Shown piece by piece: positions 5,253-5,734 of a DNA stretch of 5,734 nt. The position numbers and the translations under genes are program-made. Numbering within the stretch: position 1 is the stretch's first letter; each line of letters opens with the position of its first letter. The DNA lies in the NCBI GenBank assembly GCA_022704585.1, contig JAKJGD010000155.1:1-5734 (forward strand). The letters run 5' to 3'. Source of the DNA: Spirochaetota bacterium (lineage in GTDB: Bacteria; Spirochaetota; UBA4802; UBA5550). Under the pieces are notes generated by a model. It searched no databases, was not told the DNA's origin, and saw only the letters and a program-made list of their open reading frames with translations.

Positions 5253-5734
5253 GCGGTTTTATCGCGATTTCACCGACACGGCGAGATGGAAAAGCTTCCG
5301 CGTGAAGGTGGACACCTCGGACCTCTACATACGGGCTGATAAAGACCTTTCGGCAGTGGCCGAGAAAATCCTCCGCGCGCTGCGTGACCGGCTCTGGGAG
5401 CAGATCGACCGCCAGGGCGAGTTTCACACCGCGCTCGCGCCGGTAGGCCGCCTTGACGGCAGCCCGGAGATCGTGATCATGATGTACAATGCGTCCGAGC
5501 GTGCCGGCGTCGGCCCCATGGCCGCGGTCGCCGGCGCGGTGGCCGAGCTGACCGGCCGGGCGCTCGCGCCGCAGTGCAGGGAGATCATCGTGGAAAACGG
5601 CGGCGACATATGGATGCAGCTCGAAGAGCCGGCCACGGTGACGATCTACCCGGGCGGGCACTATTTCAATGCCGTCGCGCTGAAGATCGATCCCCGGCAC
5701 ACGCCCTGCGGCGTGTGCACCTCCTCGGCGCGGA
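5239..5734 (+). CDS. UPF0280/COG2122 family protein (ApbE-like), partial at right edge
   Basis: The gene is open from an ATG at 5239 to the window end (165 codons). The N-terminus reads MKRAERFYRDF, then FRVKVDTSDLYIRA (20-33). The strongly conserved block AGVGPMAAVAGAVAE (89-103) and the VENGGDIWM segment (118-126) identify UPF0280 (COG2122), which is related to the ApbE flavin-transferase fold. CGVCTSSA (157-164) is the family's cysteine-containing motif near its C-terminus. Roughly 70-90 residues are probably missing beyond the edge. A COG2122 member in Methanosarcina has been linked to efficient sulfide assimilation, which fits the DUF39 neighbour. The start overlaps the DUF39 gene by 14 nt, in a different frame. 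AGGG at 5232-5235 is a plausible but close ribosome binding site, and an in-frame ATG at 5227 is a weaker alternative with no Shine-Dalgarno sequence. The exact biochemical step is not established. Confidence 0.9.
   Translation, partial: MKRAERFYRDFTDTARWKSFRVKVDTSDLYIRADKDLSAVAEKILRALRDRLWEQIDRQGEFHTALAPVGRLDGSPEIVIMMYNASERAGVGPMAAVAGAVAELTGRALAPQCREIIVENGGDIWMQLEEPATVTIYPGGHYFNAVALKIDPRHTPCGVCTSSAR

Noticed and set aside
5092..5700. 202-codon minus-strand ORF opposite the UPF0280 gene
   Set aside because: It is antisense to the conserved UPF0280 coding region, is rich in Arg/Ala/His, and has no motif or ribosome binding site support.

Overview
The window is high in G+C and gene-dense, with six protein-coding genes: four complete, and two cut by the window ends. 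The gene content suggests an anaerobic, Gram-negative-type bacterium. The clues are an Rnf ion-pumping complex subunit, a pair of sulfide-assimilation/homocysteine-biosynthesis genes typical of anaerobes and methanogens, a radical SAM enzyme, and an exported protein with a type I signal peptide. A spirochaete or deltaproteobacterium would fit, but the window alone cannot decide this.

Layout. Positions 1-432 (minus) hold the first 144 codons of rnfB, the iron-sulfur subunit of the Rnf electron-transport complex. An AT-rich divergent intergenic region follows. It contains a 35-bp interrupted palindrome (510-544) and a short alternative ORF. Positions 565-1221 (plus) encode a small stand-alone GHKL/histidine-kinase-like ATPase whose G1 (DxGxG) box is not recognisable. 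It converges on, and overlaps by 4 nt, a two-gene minus-strand operon. In transcription order that operon is an exported protein of unknown function with two similar halves (3826-2159), then a COG0731-type radical SAM protein with a C-terminal winged helix (2162-1218). The two are joined by a 4-nt GTGA overlap. A good sigma-70-type promoter (TTGCCA, 17 bp, TATAAA) precedes this operon at 3881-3909.

Positions 3827-4058 are a second divergent intergenic region with two G+C-rich inverted repeats. From 4059 on the plus strand comes a DUF39/COG1900 homocysteine-biosynthesis protein. It overlaps by 14 nt the start of a UPF0280/COG2122 protein (ApbE-like), which runs off the right edge. In Methanosarcina, members of these two families are genetically linked to making homocysteine from aspartate semialdehyde and sulfide, so here they probably form a sulfide-assimilation operon.

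No tRNA, rRNA, CRISPR array, insertion sequence or phage gene was seen. No stretch over 300 bases lacks a gene. The points that most deserve a second look are the DUF39-UPF0280 pair, the degenerate GHKL protein with its upstream palindrome, the duplicated exported protein, and the radical SAM protein of unknown substrate.
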